64,000 nt of DNA, taken from an uncultured delta proteobacterium. Lineage in GTDB: Bacteria; Myxococcota; Myxococcia; Myxococcales; 40CM-4-68-19. The notes beneath the pieces are model-generated. The model worked only from the letters and a program-made list of their open reading frames with translations, was not told the DNA's origin and made no database searches. How positions within the stretch are numbered: position 1 is the first letter of the stretch; each line of letters starts with the position of its first letter. Made by a program: the position numbers and the translations under genes. Positions 59,810-64,000 of this stretch are shown in pieces. Location: contig CAIWCD010000007.1 of the NCBI GenBank assembly GCA_903911145.1, positions 1-64,000 on the forward strand, given 5' to 3'.

Positions 59810-61531
59810 CTACTTCTTCGCGGGGGGCGTCTCTCCCTTGCCCGCGTCGCTCTTGCCCACGTCGCCCTTCGCCGCGCCGCCCTTGACTGCAGCGTCCTTC
59901 GCCGCGTCGGTCTTCGGCGCCGCGACCTGCGCTGCGTCCGCCTTTGCTGCATCAGGCTTCACCGCATCGCTCTTCGCGGCAGCAGCAGGCGAACCCATCG
60001 CGCCCTTGACGACGAGCGTACCGAGCTTCATCGCGTTGAGCTTCTCCTCGCTCGCCGCGCGCGGCCCGACGATCACGATCGACCATGCGTCCGGCCGGTC
60101 ATACTTCGCCGCGACGCGCGCCACCTCGGCCGCATCGACCTTCGCCACTGCGGCCGGCAGCGTCCGGTAGTAGTCGAGCGGCTGGCCGTTGAACGCGAGC
60201 GAGGCCATCGAAGCTGCGACCGCGTCGTTCGTCTCCAGCGTCGACGGCAGCGAGCGCACGAGCGCCTCCTTCGCGTTCGCGAGCTCGCCATCCTTCAGCG
60301 CACCGGTCGCAAATCCCGCCAACTCCTTCTCGAACTCGGTGAGCGCCTCGGCCGTCACGTTGGCCTTGATGCCACCCGCCGCCAGCCACGTCCCGTGCTC
60401 GCGCATCAGACTCGCGCTCGCGCGCACGCCGTAGCTGTAGCCCTTGTTCTCGCGGATGTTCATGTCGAGGCGCGCGAACGGTCCACCGAGGATGTAGCTC
60501 GCGATCCGCAAGGGAATCGCATCGGGATCCTTCGCGGCGACGGCGTGCCCGAACGTCCAGACCTGGCTCTGCGATGCACCCGGCTTGTCGACGAGCACGA
60601 AGCTGCGCGTCTTCTGTTCGGGCAGCTTCGGCAGCCTCACGGCGATGCGCGGCTGCTTCTTCCACGACGCGAATTTCTCCTCGATGAGCTTGCCGATCTC
60701 GGCGTCCGTCACGTCTCCCGAGACGGAGAGAATCGCGTTGCTCGGCCGGAAGTAGCTCGCGTGGAACTGCACGAGATCCTTCTGCGTGATCGCCTTGAGC
60801 GTCTCGGGCGTGCCGCCCGCGGGCTGTCCCCACGGGTGCTTGTCGCCGTAGAGAATCCGCGACATCTCATCGCGCGCGAGTGCATTCGGACTCGCGAGCT
60901 TCTGCGCCTGCTCGGTCGAGAGAAGACCGCGCACGCGCTCGACGTCGTCCTTGTTGAACGCCGGATTCACCACCATGTCCGCGAACAACTCGAGCGCCTC
61001 GGGCAGCGTCTCCTTCAGGCAGTTCAGGTGGACGCGCATCGTCTCCTGTCCCGCGAACGAATTGATGTGCGCGGCGAGATCTTCGATCTTCTCCGCCTGC
61101 TGCGTGGCGGACACCTTCTTCGTGCCTTCGTCGAGCATGTTGGCGACGAAATTGGCGATGCCCGCTTTCCCCGCAGGCTCACCGTCCGTGCCGGTCTCAA
61201 TCAACAGATCGACCGAGACGAGCGGCACCGCGTGGTTCTCGACGACGAGCAGGCGCGCGCCGTTCTTGAGCATGCGCGACGACGGCACCGGAGCCGTGAA
61301 CGTCGCCGCGCCGGCGGCAGGCGCGGGCTTGGCAGCGCGGAACTCCGCGTCAGGTGTGGTCGGAGGAGGGGGCGGTGGCGGCGGTGGCGCGGGAGGAGCC
61401 GGCGGCAGCGGCTTCGCGGGCGCCGCGGCGATCTGCTGCGCGGGCGGATTCGGCTTGCGCTCTTCGCCGACGATGCAGCCCGAAAGAGTGAGAGCCGCGA
61501 GGGACAGGATCTGATTTCGCGAGATGGTCAT
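59810..61531 (-). CDS. M16 peptidase-like lipoprotein lacking the zinc motif
   Basis: A 573-residue protein with lipobox LSGC near residue 19 and a Pro-rich linker that includes nine consecutive prolines. The two M16 halves are recognisable (MLKNGARLLVVENHAVPLVS, then RPSNAILSVSGDVTDAEI). The place of the zinc motif HxxEH holds FVANMLDEGT, so it is probably catalytically inactive. The C-terminus is a tail of about 60 Ala, Lys and Asp residues. It starts 15 bases after the active M16 gene. Active/inactive M16 pairs usually form a heterodimer, so this is probably the regulatory subunit. Confidence 0.88.
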   Translation of the reverse strand: MTISRNQILSLAALTLSGCIVGEERKPNPPAQQIAAAPAKPLPPAPPAPPPPPPPPPTTPDAEFRAAKPAPAAGAATFTAPVPSSRMLKNGARLLVVENHAVPLVSVDLLIETGTDGEPAGKAGIANFVANMLDEGTKKVSATQQAEKIEDLAAHINSFAGQETMRVHLNCLKETLPEALELFADMVVNPAFNKDDVERVRGLLSTEQAQKLASPNALARDEMSRILYGDKHPWGQPAGGTPETLKAITQKDLVQFHASYFRPSNAILSVSGDVTDAEIGKLIEEKFASWKKQPRIAVRLPKLPEQKTRSFVLVDKPGASQSQVWTFGHAVAAKDPDAIPLRIASYILGGPFARLDMNIRENKGYSYGVRASASLMREHGTWLAAGGIKANVTAEALTEFEKELAGFATGALKDGELANAKEALVRSLPSTLETNDAVAASMASLAFNGQPLDYYRTLPAAVAKVDAAEVARVAAKYDRPDAWSIVIVGPRAASEEKLNAMKLGTLVVKGAMGSPAAAAKSDAVKPDAAKADAAQVAAPKTDAAKDAAVKGGAAKGDVGKSDAGKGETPPAKK

Positions 61532-61546
61532 GGCTTTCCTCGTCCT

Positions 61547-62917
61547 CTACTTCGCGCTCGCCTGGGGCGTCTTCGCCGCAGGCACGATGGAGAGCTCGAG
61601 CCGCTTGTCGTCGAGCAGATACTTGTTGGCAAACGCCTTGACCGCGTCCGGTGTGACGGCGCGATAGCGGGCGAGATCGCGCGGCAGATAGCCGGGATCG
61701 CCGAGATAGGTTTCGTACTCGTTGAGGATGTCGGCCTTGCCGCCGAATCCGCCGAGCAGCTCGACCGCGCGGACCTTCTGCGCGATGAACTTGCGCTGCG
61801 CACGCGCGACCTCGGCCGCGCTGGGCGCCTCTTTCTTGATGCGATCGATCTCGGCCTGGATGAGCGGCTTGAGCTCCGCGAGTTCGTGGCCCGCGTTCAC
61901 CGTCGCGCTGATCTCGAGGTATCCGCCGAGGCCGAGCGCGTCGTCGCCAGCGTCGACTTCGCTCGCAACTTTCTTGTCAAAAACAAGTGTTTTGTACAAC
62001 CGAGAGGTCTTGCCGCCGCCGAGGATCTCGCTGAGCACATCGCCCGCGGCCTCATCGTCGGAGAACTGCTTCACGCCGTTCCACACGAGGGAGAAACGCG
62101 GCACTTCGGCCACCTTGTCCTCGACGTTCTCGACGACAACCTTGTCGAGCTTCGGCTGCGCCACGTCGGGACGCGCCGGCATCTTGTCGTTGACGATCGG
62201 CCCGAAGTACTTCTCGATCAGCGCCTTCGCGGCCGCCGGATCGAAGTCGCCGACGATCGCGAGCGACGCGTTCTGCGGCCCGTACCAGGAGCGGAAGAAG
62301 CCCTTGAGGTCGTCGATGCTCGCCGCCTGGATCTCGGGGATGCTGCCGATCACGCACTCGTAATACGGGTGCGGCGACGGGTAGAGCACGTCGCAGAGCT
62401 TGAGTTGGCCGACGCCGTACGGCCGGTTCTCGTAGCTCTGGCGCCGCTCATTCGAAACGACATCGCGCTGCACCGACAGCTTCTTCGCGTCGAGGGTGTC
62501 GAGGAGGAACGCCATCCGATCGCTCTCGATCCAGAGAGCAGTGCCCAACTCGGGCGCGGAGACGACCTCGAAATAGTTGGTGCGATCGAAGCTCGTCGTC
62601 CCGTTTGCCATCGCGCCCGGGATGGTGCCGATCGACTGCAGAACGTTGAACGGCGCAGGCTGCACGTGCTTGCTGCCCGAGAACATCATGTGCTCGAACA
62701 GGTGCGCAAAGCCGCTCTTGCCGGGCGTCTGGTTGGCCGCGCCGACGTGGTACCAGATGTTGACCGCGACCTGCGGGAGCCGGTGGTCCTCGCTGAGAAT
62801 GACGGTGAGGCCATTCTGGAGTTTGTACTTCTCGAACTTGATCTCGGGGTCCGACGCACGCGCAGGAAGCGCGAGCGAAAGTGCGGCAACGGCCGCAAGG
62901 GAAACGAGGCGATTCAA
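61547..62917 (-). CDS. M16 family zinc metallopeptidase, catalytic member
   Basis: A 456-residue exported peptidase. The zinc motif HLFEH (about 72-76) in GFAHLFEHMMFSGS is intact, and a conserved ERRQSYENRPYG follows near 147. The second half begins QASEIEKLF-like and includes YLPRDLARYRAVTP. The TTG at 62917 is chosen because GGAGG stands five bases upstream and the signal peptide (LVSLAAVAALSLALPARA) follows directly. The ATG at 62929 has no ribosome-binding site. It probably degrades peptides or processes proteins in the periplasm with its paralog. Confidence 0.9.
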   Translation of the reverse strand: MNRLVSLAAVAALSLALPARASDPEIKFEKYKLQNGLTVILSEDHRLPQVAVNIWYHVGAANQTPGKSGFAHLFEHMMFSGSKHVQPAPFNVLQSIGTIPGAMANGTTSFDRTNYFEVVSAPELGTALWIESDRMAFLLDTLDAKKLSVQRDVVSNERRQSYENRPYGVGQLKLCDVLYPSPHPYYECVIGSIPEIQAASIDDLKGFFRSWYGPQNASLAIVGDFDPAAAKALIEKYFGPIVNDKMPARPDVAQPKLDKVVVENVEDKVAEVPRFSLVWNGVKQFSDDEAAGDVLSEILGGGKTSRLYKTLVFDKKVASEVDAGDDALGLGGYLEISATVNAGHELAELKPLIQAEIDRIKKEAPSAAEVARAQRKFIAQKVRAVELLGGFGGKADILNEYETYLGDPGYLPRDLARYRAVTPDAVKAFANKYLLDDKRLELSIVPAAKTPQASAK

Positions 62918-62967
62918 AGGGGCCTCCATCGATGCTGTGCGGGTGGATAGGACGAGGCGGCGCGCTA

Positions 62968-63417
62968 TCACGGGGAAAGCGGTGCGGCAAGCCGGCTATT
63001 GCTGTAGGCGGGGTCGGTCGTGACCTCCTGCCCAAGCCAGTCGGGCCTATCGAACGGTTCGTCTTCGGAGGCGAGTTCGATCTCCGCCATCCAGAATTCT
63101 CCTCGAGGGAGATCGAGAAATTGATCGAGTTCCCAGCGGCCGATTCGATAACGAAGTTTCGATAACGACGATTTGCAGAGCGCGAAGAGCGTGGGTCCGT
63201 CCTCGAGGGGAATTGGATATTCCAGCTCGGTGCGCGACATCAGGCCCGGCCCTTTGATCGTCAGTCGCAGCGAGCGGACACCGTCGGGATCAGTCGTCTC
63301 GCGCACCCGCACCGACGGCTTCGAGGAGAGATAGCCTTGTCGCAACGCGAACGGCGCGGGCAGCACAGGCAGCCGCTCACGCAGCACGAGAAATTTCCGC
63401 TCGATCTCGATCGCCAT
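62968..63417 (-). CDS. CYTH domain protein (triphosphatase/adenylyl cyclase-like)
   Basis: A 149-residue protein with the CYTH signature EIERKFLV at residues 4-11 and further family residues SVRVRETTD, LTIKGPG and EVEL-like segments in the triphosphate tunnel. CYTH enzymes hydrolyse inorganic triphosphate or thiamine triphosphate, or make cAMP; which reaction applies here is not clear. The ATG at 63417 puts EIERK at the usual distance. It lies 10 bases after the hydrolase gene. CGATAACG occurs twice within the gene at a 14-base period (63146-63167). Confidence 0.86.
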   Translation of the reverse strand: MAIEIERKFLVLRERLPVLPAPFALRQGYLSSKPSVRVRETTDPDGVRSLRLTIKGPGLMSRTELEYPIPLEDGPTLFALCKSSLSKLRYRIGRWELDQFLDLPRGEFWMAEIELASEDEPFDRPDWLGQEVTTDPAYSNSRLAAPLSP

Positions 63418-63427
63418 TGGTTGCTTT

Positions 63428-64000
63428 CTACAACTGATGCTTCGCGACGAACGCTCGCAGATCCTTGAGCTCGTCATCGCAGATCTCGTGGCCCATCGAG
63501 TAGGTGTGCCAGTCGACCGAGCAGCCGCTCTCCTCGAGCGTTGCGCGCGTGGTCTGCCCGTAGACGATGGGGAGGATCTCGTCGCGCGTGCCGTGTGCTG
63601 CGAAGATCGGCAGGCGCGCGAGCGTTTCGCGGGGAGCCCGCTGCGCGAGCGGAATCATCGGCGGGACGGCCGACAGCGAGATCACCGCGCGCGCGAGGTC
63701 GGGTCGCAGCAGCGCAAGCGAGAGCGCCACGCCGCCTCCCTGCGAGAAGCCGAGCAGGATCGGCGCCCGCCCATCCCGCTTCGCAATCGCCGCGACCGCC
63801 TCCGTCGCTGTCGTCACCGCTTCGGCGACGTCATCGGGATTGAAGTCGATGCCCTCTCCGCGCGGCACCAGCGGATACCAGGCATATCCGCCCCACGGCA
63901 GTGGCAGCGGCGCGCGGATCCCGACGCAGGCGAGGCGCGGATCGATCGCCGCACCGAGCGAGATCAGATCGTCTTCACTCGCGCCGTACCCGTGGAGCAT
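63428..64000 (-). CDS. carboxylesterase/phospholipase-like alpha/beta hydrolase (5' end outside the window)
   Basis: At least 190 residues of an alpha/beta hydrolase that runs off the window edge. LHGYGASEDDLISL supplies the oxyanion motif. The nucleophile elbow is LGFSQGGGVALSLAL with Ser as nucleophile, and GTRDEILPI and MGHEICDDEL supply the acidic residue and catalytic His. The pattern matches the YpfH/EstB-type carboxylesterases. A few residues upstream of LHGYG are probably missing. It is followed after 10 bases by the CYTH gene. Confidence 0.88.
   Translation of the reverse strand: MLHGYGASEDDLISLGAAIDPRLACVGIRAPLPLPWGGYAWYPLVPRGEGIDFNPDDVAEAVTTATEAVAAIAKRDGRAPILLGFSQGGGVALSLALLRPDLARAVISLSAVPPMIPLAQRAPRETLARLPIFAAHGTRDEILPIVYGQTTRATLEESGCSVDWHTYSMGHEICDDELKDLRAFVAKHQL

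Noticed and set aside
59768-62950. 1060-codon open frame on the plus strand, antisense to both M16 genes
   Set aside because: Its product is almost only Arg, Leu, Asp, Glu, His and Val, the usual mirror of a GC-rich gene. The minus-strand frames have signal peptides, a zinc motif and family matches.

Overview
The window is GC-rich, protein-dense bacterial chromosome with no rRNA, tRNA, insertion sequence, prophage or CRISPR array that I can see. Several traits point to a myxobacterium or close relative (Myxococcota/Deltaproteobacteria): lipoproteins whose mature N-terminus is a run of Asp-Gly-Gly repeats, NtrC-type response regulators with sigma-54 promoters, an RpoH-type sigma factor with a long acidic N-terminal extension, and a PrkA/YeaH/SpoVR operon. 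This assignment is inferred from gene content only.

Layout. 1-2714: end of an ECF-like sigma factor, a DUF2214 membrane protein and a secreted 5'-nucleotidase. 2892-10258: a probable peroxide/redox cluster (rubrerythrin, GlpC-like Fe-S protein, DUF3501, Fur/PerR regulator, 1298-residue flavin/Fe-S oxidoreductase). 10259-10908: a 650-base non-coding region built from two long inverted repeats around a TetR-operator-like palindrome. 10909-19740: U32 peptidase, a MazEF-type toxin-antitoxin pair, a lipoprotein behind a homopolymeric promoter, inositol-3-phosphate synthase, TolC-like and MlaC-like proteins, gamma-glutamylcyclotransferase. 19919-28158: a ten-repeat Big-domain lipoprotein, a GPP34 protein, a coupled DUF4159/vWA pair, a membrane protein and a PaiB-like flavoprotein. 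28246-33172: two paralogous beta-sandwich proteins downstream of the RpoH-type sigma factor, and a divergent DEAD-box helicase. 33185-43120: hydrolase, small membrane and FHA proteins, the spoVR-yeaH-prkA operon behind a sigma-54-like promoter, a PMT-type glycosyltransferase, a Cys-rich unknown and MltG. 43185-50545: a minus-strand run of ABC-F ATPase, TPR lipoprotein, YjbQ, two ArsA-like ATPases and a GT87-like membrane protein. 50735-59716: a potassium-uptake operon (27-residue microprotein, kdpF, kdpA, kdpB, kdpC, KdpD sensor module, separate histidine kinase) facing an NtrC-type response regulator. 59810-64000: two M16 peptidases (one without the zinc motif), a CYTH protein and a truncated esterase.

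How it works together. The clearest regulatory story is kdp. Its promoter region carries a GG-N10-GC sigma-54 element and an upstream inverted repeat, and the operon ends beside an NtrC-type activator instead of the usual OmpR-type KdpE. The redox cluster joins electron-transfer proteins to rubrerythrin under a Fur/PerR-type regulator, and two of its leaders share a 19-base sequence. Several genes have -10 boxes six or seven bases before the start codon, which suggests leaderless transcripts. One of these promoters has an A/G homopolymer as its spacer and could vary in phase.
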